From assembly GCF_023074185.1 (NCBI RefSeq), contig NZ_JADPKY010000159.1:1-64000 (forward strand): 64,000 nucleotides of DNA. The letters run 5' to 3'. Below are positions 16,341 through 26,089 of the stretch, one piece after another (within the stretch, counting starts at the first letter, position 1; each line of letters begins with the position of its first letter). This DNA is from Bradyrhizobium sp. 132 (GTDB lineage: Bacteria; Pseudomonadota; Alphaproteobacteria; Rhizobiales; Xanthobacteraceae). The notes under the pieces were generated by a model that did not search any database, had not been told where the DNA came from, and saw only the letters and a program-made list of their open reading frames with translations. The position numbers and the translations under genes are program-made.

Positions 16341-16355
16341 AGAGAGAGATAGACT

Positions 16356-17753
16356 GTGCAGCAGGACGCCGTTGCCGAACGCCGCCACAACCTCGCGCCG
16401 ATTCCATTCGAGGCCGACGCACCGTTCCTCACGATCATCGGCGAATTGCCGCGCGAATTGAACGGCACGCTCTATCGCAACGGCCCCAATCCCCAGTTCG
16501 ATGCACCCGGCGCGCACTGGTTCGTCGGCGACGGCATGCTGCACGCCTTTCGCCTCGATAACGGCCGCGCCAGCTATCGCAACCGCTGGGTCCGCACGCC
16601 GAAATGGCTGGCCGAGCACGATGCCGGCCGCGCATTGTTCGGCGGGTTCGGCCGCAAGCTGCCGGATGCGCCAGCGAACCTCACCGACGGCGGCGTCGCG
16701 AATACCAACATCATCTTCCATGCCGGCAAGCTGCTGGCGCTGGAAGAAGCGCACCTGCCGACCGAGATCGAGCCGGGCACGCTCGCGACGCGCGGCTATC
16801 AGAATTATCAGGGCCGCGTCGCCGGCAGTTTCACAGCCCATCCCAAGGTCGATCCCGTCACCGGCGAGCTGGTGTTCTTCGGCTACAACGCCGCGGGACC
16901 GCTGACGCCTGCCCTCTCCTACGGGTCGATCGACGCGTCCGGCAAGGCGACGCGCTTCGAACGGTTCGAAGCGCCTTATGCCAGCATGGTGCACGACTTC
17001 ATCGTCACCGCGAACCATGTGTTGTTTCCGATCCTGCCCGTCACCGGCAGCATGGAGCGTGCGATGAGCGGGCGGCCGCCCTATGCCTGGGAGCCGGACA
17101 AGGGCGCCTATGTCGGCGTGGTCAAGCGCAAGGGCAGCGCGAAGGACATCGTCTGGTTTCGCGCTGAAGCCTGTTACGTCTTCCACGTCATGAATGCGTG
17201 GGAGGACGGCGACCGTATCATCGCCGACGTCATGCAGTTCGAGGAAGCACCGCTATTTACCCATCCCGACGGCACACCCACCGATCCCAAGAAATCGTTT
17301 GCCCGGCACTGCCGCTGGACCTTCGATCTCTCGGGGAATACCGACCGCTTCCAGCAGACCTATCTCGACGATCTCACCGGCGAATTCCCGCGCATCGACG
17401 ACCGCCGCGCCGGACTGATGAACCGTCACGGCTGGTACGCCTGCGCCAATCCGCGGCTGCCGATGTTCGGCGCGCTGTCCGGCATCGTTCATGTCGACGG
17501 CAATGGAAAGCGCCTCGGCCATTATCTGCTGCCGGCCGGCGACACCATTTCCGAACCGGTGTTCGTCGAGCGATCGACGGATGCAGCGGAAGGCGACGGC
17601 TGGCTGCTCGCAGTGGTCTGGCGTGCGCGAGAGAACCGCAGCGACCTCGCCGTGTTCAATGCCACCGATGTCGAGGCCGGCCCCGTCGCACTGGTGCAGC
17701 TCGGCCACCGCGTGCCCGATGGCTTTCACGGCAATTGGGTCGGCGCGCAGTAG
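16356..17753 (+). CDS. Carotenoid oxygenase family dioxygenase
   Basis: A 465-residue non-haem iron enzyme that oxidatively cleaves a double bond of a carotenoid, apocarotenoid or stilbene. It has RNGPNPQF and HWFVGDGMLHAF near the start, and the four iron-ligand histidines in their usual settings: H162 (TAHPKVDP), H213 (MVHDFIVT), H277 (VFHVMNAWEDGD) and H458 (GFHGNW). It starts at GTG, with AGAGAG just upstream. It is the first gene after the perfect TetR operator. Substrate is not shown; no carotenoid biosynthesis gene is in the window. Confidence 0.95.
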   Translation: MQQDAVAERRHNLAPIPFEADAPFLTIIGELPRELNGTLYRNGPNPQFDAPGAHWFVGDGMLHAFRLDNGRASYRNRWVRTPKWLAEHDAGRALFGGFGRKLPDAPANLTDGGVANTNIIFHAGKLLALEEAHLPTEIEPGTLATRGYQNYQGRVAGSFTAHPKVDPVTGELVFFGYNAAGPLTPALSYGSIDASGKATRFERFEAPYASMVHDFIVTANHVLFPILPVTGSMERAMSGRPPYAWEPDKGAYVGVVKRKGSAKDIVWFRAEACYVFHVMNAWEDGDRIIADVMQFEEAPLFTHPDGTPTDPKKSFARHCRWTFDLSGNTDRFQQTYLDDLTGEFPRIDDRRAGLMNRHGWYACANPRLPMFGALSGIVHVDGNGKRLGHYLLPAGDTISEPVFVERSTDAAEGDGWLLAVVWRARENRSDLAVFNATDVEAGPVALVQLGHRVPDGFHGNWVGAQ

Positions 17754-17793
17754 CTATCGCTCGTCATCGCGGATGTCACCGTAGAGGTCTCTG

Positions 17794-18057
17794 ATGCACA
17801 TGCCCTCGATCACTGCGGACTGTCTCGTCGTCCTCGTCCTGATCTGCGCCGCGCTCTCACTCCAGATGATCCGGCTGAGGCGGAGCGGCCAAACCATCTT
17901 CAACGGCGGTATCTTGCTCGCCCTCGGCCTCTCGATCGCCTGCGCGCTACCCGTCCTGTCGCACCTGCCCTGGGCGGAATTCGCTGACGAAATCACCGAG
18001 CAAGCCGTTGCAACAATTCAGTTTTTGGAAGTCGCTTACGTAATTTTGACACTGTAA
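17794..18057 (+). CDS. Small two-helix membrane protein
   Basis: An 87-residue protein with two membrane segments, DCLVVLVLICAALSLQMI and GGILLALGLSIACALPVLSHL, joined by a basic loop (RLRRSGQ). It follows the carotenoid oxygenase by 40 bases with GAGG six bases before its ATG, so it is probably in that operon. Its TAA stop lies inside the right half-site of the next TetR operator (18054-18061). No family recognised. Confidence 0.7.
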   Translation: MHMPSITADCLVVLVLICAALSLQMIRLRRSGQTIFNGGILLALGLSIACALPVLSHLPWAEFADEITEQAVATIQFLEVAYVILTL

Positions 18058-18061
18058 AGAT
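18043..18061. promoter_or_regulatory. Upstream operator O1 of the second promoter
   Basis: ATTTTGAC-ACT-GTAAAGAT: right half exact, left half with two mismatches, just as O1 at 16269. Overlaps the stop codon of the preceding gene. Centre-to-centre distance to the next operator is 52 bp. Confidence 0.65.
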
Positions 18062-18066
18062 ATCGC

Positions 18067-18113
18067 TTGACCCTGCTTCGTCCCTGAACTACTGATCTTT
18101 ACATCGTAAAGAT
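18067..18113 (+). promoter_or_regulatory. Second promoter with perfect TetR operator
   Basis: TTGACC (18067-18072), 17 bases, then TACTGA, followed by the perfect palindrome ATCTTTAC-ATC-GTAAAGAT (18095-18113). Same order and nearly the same spacing as at 16269-16340. It lies 21 bases before the ATG of the next gene. Confidence 0.75.
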
Positions 18114-18134
18114 TTGGCCTGACCGAGGCGGACC

Positions 18135-18710
18135 ATGGCGATTTTCCTGATCCTCGCGCCCTACGGCGCCTACACCTTCCTGATGCTGACGACATCGGCC
18201 ACGATCAGCGTGTTCGTGGCCGCGGCAATCTGTCTCGCCACCGTCGCGATCGATGTCGTGCGCGGCCGCTCCGTGAAGATCCTGGCCATGGGCTCGGCGC
18301 TGCTGTTTGCCGCGATCGGCCTCCACCTCGCGCTGTTCGACCCGGCGCTCGGCACGCTCGGTGTCAAGCTGTCGGTCGACATCGGCATCTTCGTCATCTC
18401 GCTCGGCTCGATGCTGGTCCGCCGTCCCTTCACGCTGCAATACGCGCTCGAGGCCGTGCCGGCCGAGGCAGCGGCGATGCCCGGCTTTCTCTATGCCAAT
18501 TACGTCATCACCGGTGCATGGACCGCGGCCGCGCTCTTGATGGCGGCTGCCAATCTCGTGCTGCTCTATGTCCCCGGCTTGCCGCTGTGGTCGAGCCTTG
18601 CGGTCGCCTTCGCGGCCCGCAACAGCGCGATCTATTTCACAAAATGGTATCCGGAGTATCGCCAGATCAAGTACGCTACGCCATCCAGCGCAATGCCCCA
18701 CACACGCTGA
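18135..18710 (+). CDS. Multi-pass membrane protein of the TetR regulon
   Basis: A 191-residue protein with about six hydrophobic segments (for example FLILAPYGAYTFLMLTTSATISVFVAAAICLATVAI written here only in part: YGAYTFLMLTT, ILAMGSALLFAAIGLHLALF, GIFVISLGSMLV, AALLMAAANLVLLYVPGL). It ends YFTKWYPEYRQIKYA on the cytoplasmic side. I do not recognise a family. It directly follows the second perfect operator and is 12 bases before the YciB/IspZ-like gene, so the two are one operon. Confidence 0.82.
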   Translation: MAIFLILAPYGAYTFLMLTTSATISVFVAAAICLATVAIDVVRGRSVKILAMGSALLFAAIGLHLALFDPALGTLGVKLSVDIGIFVISLGSMLVRRPFTLQYALEAVPAEAAAMPGFLYANYVITGAWTAAALLMAAANLVLLYVPGLPLWSSLAVAFAARNSAIYFTKWYPEYRQIKYATPSSAMPHTR

Positions 18711-18722
18711 ACAGGATCGACG

Positions 18723-19277
18723 ATGAAGGACGTATTCGCCCGCCTCGCTTCCGACTTCCTCTCCGCCATCGTCTTCCTGGTCATCTACCTCATCACCGAC
18801 AACATCGTCCTGGCAACGTCGGCTGCGATTGCCGGAGCAATCGCGCAGGTGATCTACGCCCGCGTCAAGGGACAGCAGCTCAACTACATGACCTATGCGA
18901 GCGTCGCGCTCGTCGTGGTGCTGGGCACGGTCACGCTGCTGACCAACGATCCCCGCTTCATGCTGGCGAAGCCCTCGATCGCGCATTTCGCGATCGGCCT
19001 CATCATGCTCAAGCGCGGCTGGATGCTGCGCTACATGCCGGCGATCGTCGTCGAGACCGTCCCGGAATATGTGACGGCCGCGGGCTATGCCTGGGCGGGG
19101 CTGATGTTCGTGATCGGTGTCGGCATGATCGCGGTCGCCTCCACAGGCGATCTGAAGCTGTGGGTGTTCTACATCACGGTGGTCGCAGGCGGCGCCAAGA
19201 TCCTCGCCTTTGCCGTGCAGTATGTCGTGCTTCGCCTCATCGTCACCAGCCGACGGCGCGCGGCCGCCCGCGCCTGA
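18723..19277 (+). CDS. YciB/IspZ-like inner-membrane protein
   Basis: A 184-residue protein with about five membrane helices. LASDFLSAIVFLVIYLITDN at the start and NDPRFMLAKPSIAHFAIG...LKRGWMLRYMP in the middle match the YciB/IspZ (intracellular septation protein A) pattern, in which a phosphate-like 'DxxFxxxKP' loop precedes a helix. YciB affects envelope integrity and septation in enterobacteria; the role of this second-type, repressor-controlled paralogue is unknown. Last gene of the locus. Confidence 0.8.
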   Translation: MKDVFARLASDFLSAIVFLVIYLITDNIVLATSAAIAGAIAQVIYARVKGQQLNYMTYASVALVVVLGTVTLLTNDPRFMLAKPSIAHFAIGLIMLKRGWMLRYMPAIVVETVPEYVTAAGYAWAGLMFVIGVGMIAVASTGDLKLWVFYITVVAGGAKILAFAVQYVVLRLIVTSRRRAAARA

Positions 19278-19381
19278 ATGCCTCCAACGGAGCGTAGGCA
19301 GCTGCTGCGAGTTGCGCTATACGCTCGGCCCGGGACTGGCCCGCGGATCGTCGCGGTCCGCCGGAATTATGGGAGACCCGA

Positions 19382-19678
19382 ATGGCCGTGGACGGCAACT
19401 GGACTCTGACCATGACGACGCCCATGGGCGAGCGCAAGGCGACGCTGAGCCTCACGGCCGCCGGCGGCACGCTTAACGGCACGCAGGGTGCGGAAGGCAA
19501 TACCGCCGAGATTTTCGACGGCGCCGTCAGCGGAGATGCCGTCAACTGGAAGGTCTCGATCACCAATCCGATGCCATTGACGCTCGAATTCATCGGAACC
19601 GTCTCCGGCGACAGCATGAGCGGGGAGATGGGCATCGGCCCGATGGGCAGCTTCCCATTCACCGGCACGCGCGCGTAA
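19382..19678 (+). CDS. Conserved 98-residue beta-rich protein
   Basis: A soluble protein without signal peptide: GNWTLTMTTPMGERKATLSL, GGTLNGTQGAEGNTAEIFDGAVSGDAVNWKVSI and MPLTLEFIGTVSGDSMSGEMGIGPMGSFPFTGTRA. The alternating pattern with repeated G-(T/D)-VSG turns suggests a small beta barrel. I have seen this type as a conserved hypothetical protein in rhizobia; function unknown. It stands alone, 104 bases after the IspZ-like gene. Confidence 0.8.
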   Translation: MAVDGNWTLTMTTPMGERKATLSLTAAGGTLNGTQGAEGNTAEIFDGAVSGDAVNWKVSITNPMPLTLEFIGTVSGDSMSGEMGIGPMGSFPFTGTRA

Positions 19679-19924
19679 GGTTGCGCGGCAACCGTGCGCG
19701 CACTCGGCGCGCGCGGACGATGCCGAACCGGCGTGGCAGGCAAGCGCGCTCGCTATGGTGCCGGCAGGCTATGTCGCCGGCACGGCCTATCGGACCACCG
19801 ACGGCGGGCCGAAGCGCAGCCTTGCTTGCAGCCGCCTCCGGGGCCTTGTCGAGAGCCAGGACGGCGTCCGTGGCTGGTGGCGCGCGCTGTGCTCCAACCA
19901 GGTCACCAATTGTAGCTGAGCGCG

Positions 19925-20042
19925 TAAGTCTCGTGTCTCGGACGCGATGCAGCGCGAAGCGGTGCGTCGCAGAGCCGGGACCCATGCTGCCAAAATGGAT
20001 CCCGGATCAGCAGCGCATCATTTCATGCTGCGCAGCATCCGG
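19925..20042. repeat. Dispersed Bradyrhizobium-type intergenic repeat
   Basis: The block with GATGCAGCGCGAAGCGGTGC, GGGACCCATGCTGCC, TGGATCCCGGAT and CATGCTGCGCAGCATCCGGG is a type of non-coding sequence I recognise as repeated in Bradyrhizobium genomes; it appears once in this window. It lies between the beta-rich protein gene and fumarase and has no credible frame. The rest of 19,679-19,924 shows only a doubtful 54-codon frame at 19755-19919. Confidence 0.4.
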
Positions 20043-20053
20043 GGAACGCCGCC

Positions 20054-21709
<1,656 letters not shown>

Positions 21710-21935
21710 GGGCTGAAATCTCGAGGTTTTGGGGCCCTCGCATGGGCCCCTTTCATAGAAGCGTTCTAAGCTTTTTTGCCGCAAAGGGAAGGCGGTCTGG
21801 TGCGGTCGGGGCATCCCGATTCGGCGGCATGGCGATCCTTTTTCGGCGGCTCTCGGGCGGACACGTGTCCCTCATGATGCCGGTGAAGACCCTGGGCGCA
21901 CCCCTTGCGCTACGCGCGGGACGACGCTTGAATAC

Positions 21936-21954
21936 GCCCCATAAGGGGCTTTTT
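21936..21954 (+). promoter_or_regulatory. Hairpin with T-tract directly over a ribosome site
   Basis: GCCCC-ATAA-GGGGC followed by TTTTT, ending four bases before ATG 21958. The right arm contains the AAGGGG that serves as Shine-Dalgarno sequence. It could terminate early transcripts or block translation until opened. Confidence 0.5.
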
Positions 21955-21957
21955 ATC

Positions 21958-22431
21958 ATGACATTGAACTTGAACGTCCGCGGCGCGATCCTGGTCGCCG
22001 CCGCCATCATCGGCCTTGTGACCCTCGCCTCGCCCGCACGCGCCGACCGCTGCGACGACAGCGCCAAGGAGTTGGCGAACCAGATCGATCGCCTCAAGGT
22101 GAATTTCCGCGCCGCCAATGTCGTCTACCTCTCGCACCCCGCGGCCAAGGAATTGTCTGTGGCCTGCCGTGGCGACAAATATTCGATCGAGCTCTATGCC
22201 AAGGGCGATCGCAAGCCCAAGCCGGAGTTCTTTGCGCTGGTGGGGTCGATGGCGGCGATCGTCTTCACCGTGACGAAGGATGATACAACGACGGGCGCGA
22301 CACGCTGCCTGAAGCGGATGGGACTCCTGCGCGGCGACAAGATCAGCATGCGTTATCGGCGTCTCAACATGGAATGCACCCGCACCAAAACCGACGCGTC
22401 CATCACGATCACGCGCGGCAAGGACGAATAG
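21958..22431 (+). CDS. Exported hypothetical protein
   Basis: A 157-residue protein with signal peptide MTLNLNVRGAILVAAAIIGL..SPARA. The mature part begins DRCDDSAKELANQIDRLKVNFRAANVVYLSHPAAKELSVACRG and has further Cys in ATRCLKRMG and NMECTRT, so two disulphides are possible. No known domain. The ribosome site sits in a hairpin (21936-21954). It is divergent from fumarase. Confidence 0.8.
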   Translation: MTLNLNVRGAILVAAAIIGLVTLASPARADRCDDSAKELANQIDRLKVNFRAANVVYLSHPAAKELSVACRGDKYSIELYAKGDRKPKPEFFALVGSMAAIVFTVTKDDTTTGATRCLKRMGLLRGDKISMRYRRLNMECTRTKTDASITITRGKDE

Positions 22432-22437
22432 GCGGGG

Positions 22438-22517
22438 CGAGCGTAGCGAAGCACATCCAAACTGTCTCCGCGGTGACAGACTGGATTGCTTCGTCGCAAG
22501 GGCTCCTCGCAATGACG
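22438..22517. repeat. Dispersed repeat, copy A
   Basis: Contains GCGAAGCA, ATCCAAACTGTCTCCGCGG, TGACAGACTGGATTGCTTCG and GGCTCCTCGCAATGACG. Three more copies lie at 31019, 46157 and 47621. The two halves form a long imperfect hairpin around TCCGCGG. Confidence 0.8.
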
Positions 22518-22632
22518 AGGTCCGAGAGCACATCCCACCGCACCGAATCGTTCGCATTTTAACGATTGCCTTGAAGGAAATTTCGCGCCTCGCGGTGCAA
22601 GGTCAATTGTTTCCATGTGTGAGGATTTGTGG

Positions 22633-22806
22633 ATGAGCGTTTCTACCGTTTCGCCGCCGCCGATCGCGATCGTGGTGCCGAGCTACGACGCGACCAAGCA
22701 GCAGGACGATCAGACCAAGACCAAGGACAACGACCCGACCTATAAGCCGCCGCCGCCTGCGCCGCTGCCGCCGGGTCAGGGTACGCGGATCGATCAGCTC
22801 GCCTGA
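22633..22806 (+). CDS. 57-residue proline-rich hypothetical protein
   Basis: The protein begins MSVSTVSPPPIAIVVPSYDA, continues with a charged stretch of Lys, Asp and Gln, and ends in PPPPAPLPPGQGTRIDQLA. It is polar, unstructured in appearance and not exported. No family known. The start is the ATG with GAGG nine bases upstream; the same frame is open 18 bases earlier. Confidence 0.6.
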   Translation: MSVSTVSPPPIAIVVPSYDATKQQDDQTKTKDNDPTYKPPPPAPLPPGQGTRIDQLA

Positions 22807-22922
22807 TCCGTCCGTTTCGCAATGAAGCGCCCGATCCGGTCGATCGGGCCTTTCGCGCGTCCGGCCGCATCTTTGCCGGATAATGGGACCAATATCGTGC
22901 GCGTCTACCCTGAGACCTGCGC

Positions 22923-23597
22923 ATGATCGCAAAACTGCTGCTACAGAACACGATTACCACTGTCGCAATGGGCGCGCTGCTGTTCGCTTGCGCCGGGACG
23001 ATGCGTTGGCCTTCGGCCTGGGTGTTCCTTGCCACCTGCGCCCTGCTCGGCCCGCTCTGCGGCTGGTGGCTCTACCGGATCGACCCTGCCTTGCTCGCCG
23101 AACGTCTGCGGCCTGTCCTGCAAAAGGACCAGCCGGCCGCCGACAAGGCGTTCATGATCGCCTTCGTCGTCGTGATGCTGGTCTGGCTGGCTGCGATGGG
23201 GCTCGACAGGCGCACGCTATCCTCCGACATGCCGCTCGCGCTGCAGATGCTCGGCCTCGCATTATTCCTGCTCTCGACGCTCTTCATCCTCTGGGTCTTC
23301 CGCGAGAACTCGTTCGCCGCGCCCGTGGTGAAGCTGCAAGCCGAGCGCGCGCAGCGCGTGATCTCGACCGGGCCTTACGCGCATGTGCGCCATCCCATGT
23401 ACAGCGGCATGATCCTGTTCTTCGCCGGCGTGCCGCTGCTGCTGGGCTCGTGGTGGGGACTTCTGATGGTGCCGCTCGTCCTCGTATTGTTTGCAGCCCG
23501 CATTCGCATCGAGGAACGCACGTTGCGCGAAGGCTTGCCGGGCTACTCCGATTATATGACGCGCGTGCGCTATCGCCTGCTGCCCGGCGCGTGGTGA
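22923..23597 (+). CDS. ICMT/PEMT-family membrane methyltransferase
   Basis: A 224-residue membrane protein with five or six helices. The signature VISTGPYAHVRHPMYSGMILFFAG and the late RIRIEERTLREGLPGYSDYMTRVRYRLLPG define the isoprenylcysteine carboxyl methyltransferase/phospholipid methyltransferase superfamily: the GPY-RHPxY segment binds SAM and the E-E region closes the site. In bacteria the acceptor is usually a lipid or unknown small molecule. No neighbour points to a substrate. Confidence 0.9.
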   Translation: MIAKLLLQNTITTVAMGALLFACAGTMRWPSAWVFLATCALLGPLCGWWLYRIDPALLAERLRPVLQKDQPAADKAFMIAFVVVMLVWLAAMGLDRRTLSSDMPLALQMLGLALFLLSTLFILWVFRENSFAAPVVKLQAERAQRVISTGPYAHVRHPMYSGMILFFAGVPLLLGSWWGLLMVPLVLVLFAARIRIEERTLREGLPGYSDYMTRVRYRLLPGAW

Positions 23598-23710
23598 GTG
23601 CGCATCACTGTCCTGTGCGATGCACGGAAGGAAGACGCGACGATGTTCTGAAGCGTTGGCAAGCGCTCGAAAGCCACGACGTGTTCGGGCGATTGATCGC
23701 GCCCGAAACG

Positions 23711-23755
23711 GCCGGTCCGGAACGGGGGCTGCCGCCAGCCTCCCTCCGGACCGGC
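23711..23755. terminator. Long hairpin between convergent genes
   Basis: Outer stem GCCGGTCCGGA / TCCGGACCGGC (23711-23721 with 23745-23755) with an inner stem GGGGGCTG / CAGCCTCCC. It reaches into the stop codon of the GST gene and lies after the ICMT gene, so it may terminate both. Confidence 0.6.
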
Positions 23756-24462
23756 TAATTATCGAGCTCTTTATACCGACGGAAGATGCCCTGCTCGTTG
23801 AAGGGAATACGGCGCTCGCTTTCGAGATAAGCCTTGATGTTCGGCCGCGCGGCGACCCGATCGTGCAGGCCGACGAGGCCCGGGATATCTTTCTCGAACG
23901 CCTTCATGCGCTTCGGGAACGCGTAGCGCAGGCCGTCGACGATCTGAAACAGCGAGAGATCGACATAGGTCAGCTTGCGGCCGGTGATATAGGCGCCGCC
24001 ATTGCCGGCGAAAATGTCTTCGAAATAGCCGAGATATTTCGGCACGCGCTCGCCCCAGAAATCGGCCGTGCGCTTCTTCGCCGTCGGCTTCTGGTCTTCG
24101 TAATAGAGCGAGGGTCCGAGCGGATGATGGGTGTCGTGAATCTCGACCACAAGGTCGGTGATCGTGAGCTGAAGCTGATGCAGCCAGAGTTGGCCGGCCT
24201 CGGTCTTCGGGGCGAGGGCGTGGCGGGCGCCGAGATAGAGCAGGATGTTGGCGGTCTGGCCGACGATGAGTTTTCCCGCCTTGAGGAACGGCGGCGCAAA
24301 GGGCGGCGTGCCCTTGTGCGCGTCCATCATCTTCATCATCGCAGCCGTGCCGCGCGGACCGCGCGCCACGTCGACGTAGGCCGCCCCCGCCTCTTCCAGC
24401 GCCAGCCGCACATATTCGCCGCGGCCCTGGATCTCGGGCCAATAATAGAGTTCGTACTTCAT
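23755..24462 (-). CDS. Glutathione S-transferase
   Basis: A 235-residue cytosolic protein. The thioredoxin-like N-terminal domain starts MKYELYYWPEIQGRGEYVRLALEEAG; the catalytic Tyr is probably Tyr6 or Tyr7 and the cis-Pro/GSH-binding segment is GQTANILLYLG. The helical C-terminal domain has YITGRKLTYVDLSLFQIVDGLRYAFP (N-capping motif with invariant Asp). Conjugates or peroxidises unknown substrates with glutathione. The start at 24462 is chosen from the domain start. Confidence 0.93.
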   Translation of the reverse strand: MKYELYYWPEIQGRGEYVRLALEEAGAAYVDVARGPRGTAAMMKMMDAHKGTPPFAPPFLKAGKLIVGQTANILLYLGARHALAPKTEAGQLWLHQLQLTITDLVVEIHDTHHPLGPSLYYEDQKPTAKKRTADFWGERVPKYLGYFEDIFAGNGGAYITGRKLTYVDLSLFQIVDGLRYAFPKRMKAFEKDIPGLVGLHDRVAARPNIKAYLESERRIPFNEQGIFRRYKELDN

Positions 24463-24540
24463 GGGAGAGATCCGTGATTGCGTTGCGGCGAGTGTAGCAC
24501 GCAACCACGAACGCCATGACGGGGGAGAGAGTTCCGCGTC

Positions 24541-24798
24541 TCAATTCGCCGCGAAGCAATACAGCAAGCCGTCGCCGCCGGTGCTCTTCAGATCGGCCTG
24601 CGAGCAGCCGCCATCGGGGCCGCGCGAGGGATGCGAACTGTTCCACGATTTCGATGGTTCGTCATCGCGCAGGCCTTGACGATCGGCGTGGCCGACGACC
24701 GCCGCGCCTTGCGTGCTCGACGTCCAGTTCTTGCAGATCTTGTCGTCACCCGCGGAAAAAGCCGTGCCGTTAGCTTGCGATCCCGTGGCCGCCGGATT
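24541..24798 (-). pseudogene. 3' remnant of a secreted Cys-containing (lectin-annotated) protein
   Basis: Translating this strand gives ATGSQANGTAFSAGDDKI, CKNWTSSTQGAAVVGHADRQ, then SWNSSHPSRG, GGCSQADLKSTGG and DGLLYCFAAN before a stop. This is the characteristic C-terminal third of a family of secreted rhizobial proteins often annotated as lectin-like. There is no start codon in frame: a TGA lies at 24799-24801 and the upstream bases show no continuation. I therefore read it as the leftover 3' end of a deleted gene between the GST and Tim44-like genes. The family name is from memory. Confidence 0.7.
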
Positions 24799-24905
24799 TC
24801 AACCCGAGGCGCGTCCGCTTATTCCGGTTCCGCGATACGAGACGTCCCAAAAGAAAAAGGCGCCGTGCAAGAAGCACGACGCCCTGGCTTTCATGTCGTC
24901 TGCGA

Positions 24906-25874
24906 TCAGTTGGTCTGCTGGATCGCCGACAATTCCCAGCCGCTGCCCGGGCGTCGGGCAAAGGTCCAGACTTCGGTGGCCTCGCCCGGCTGCTCGCTGC
25001 CGGCGACAACCGCGCCGGTGTTGCGGTCGAGCGTCTTGTCCGTGAGCGCGAAGCGCAGCGCCACTGTCGCGTAGTCGGTCTCGCCTTCGCGCCAGGATTC
25101 CGCGAGGTCGCCCTGCAACAGCTTCACATCGCTGACCTTGTTGACGACGTTGCGCCCGCGGTTCTGGCCGAGGTCCTGCTCGAAATAGGAGACCATTTCC
25201 GGCGTCGCGAGCGTGTGCAGCTTGGCCACGTCCTCGTTGGACCAAGCGGCCTGGACGTCGCCGAGCAGACGCTCGAACGCCTCATAGTCCGCCGGCTTGA
25301 TCTCGAGCGGCGCGTTGTTGGCACCAAAGCCGAAGCCACTGCCAAGACCAATGCGGGAGTTCGTATCAGGTCCCGGGCCGGCACCGGCATTCGCGTTGGC
25401 ATAGGCAGCCTGCGGCGTGTGGCGGCGCTGCCACCACGACATCGCCAGCCGCACCACGACCACCACCAGCACGATCTGGATGATCAGGCCCAGGATCGAG
25501 GACAGGCCGCCAAGGCCGCCGAACAGGCCACCGCCGAACAGCATGCCGAGCAGGCCCGCGCCGAGGAAGCCGGCCGCAAGGCCGCCCAGGAAGCCACCGC
25601 CGCGGCCGAACAGGCCGCCGCGCGCAGGCGCGGTTGCGGCCGAATTCATGCCTGCACCGGGCTGGGTGTAGGTGCGGTTGAACTGCGACGTCGAACCCGG
25701 CGCGGTCGTGGTCGACGGCGGGGCCGAATAGGTCCGCGCGCCGCGCGACCCCGACGACATGCCGCCACCGACGCGCGCGTCGGCTGACGAGATCGCCAGC
25801 GCGGTCGGCAGCGCAAGCGCCAGCACGACAGCGATCGTCTTGAAGAGACTGCGGGAGCGTTGTGAGAACTTCAT
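24906..25874 (-). CDS. Tim44-like domain membrane protein
   Basis: A 322-residue protein. An N-terminal signal/anchor (LFKTIAVVLALALPTALA) is followed by a Ser/Thr/Gly-rich part, a Gly-Leu-rich membrane region (GGFLGGLAAGFLGAGLLGMLFGG-type and LGLIIQIVLVVVVVRLAMSWW), and a C-terminal Tim44/MRPL45-like domain with YEAFERLLGDVQAAWSNEDVAKLHTLATPEMVSYFEQDL and GEATEVWTFARRPGSGWELSAIQQ. Bacterial Tim44-like proteins are inner-membrane proteins of uncertain role, possibly ligand binding near the membrane. Confidence 0.9.
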   Translation of the reverse strand: MKFSQRSRSLFKTIAVVLALALPTALAISSADARVGGGMSSGSRGARTYSAPPSTTTAPGSTSQFNRTYTQPGAGMNSAATAPARGGLFGRGGGFLGGLAAGFLGAGLLGMLFGGGLFGGLGGLSSILGLIIQIVLVVVVVRLAMSWWQRRHTPQAAYANANAGAGPGPDTNSRIGLGSGFGFGANNAPLEIKPADYEAFERLLGDVQAAWSNEDVAKLHTLATPEMVSYFEQDLGQNRGRNVVNKVSDVKLLQGDLAESWREGETDYATVALRFALTDKTLDRNTGAVVAGSEQPGEATEVWTFARRPGSGWELSAIQQTN

Positions 25875-26089
25875 GTGCGTTTCCCAAATCCCCGGCATGG
25901 GGACGTGTCCTTAAGATGGGCAGACTTCCCGAAAAGTGAAGATGGTTTCGGAACTTATGGCTGCGGCCCTCAGTCGCGGGGATGTGGCAAAAGCCCATAT
26001 TTGGCGGGCGCTTGGCCGGGTGTGCGAGGGACTGCGGTCACGGGTTACCGGCGGCTTGGAGGGGAGAATTCCGCTTTTTCCTCAAAGCC

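Noticed and set aside
19755..19919. 54-codon frame MVPAGYVAGTAYRTTDGG..
   Set aside because: No ribosome site and no family resemblance; it may be a relic, but nothing supports translation.
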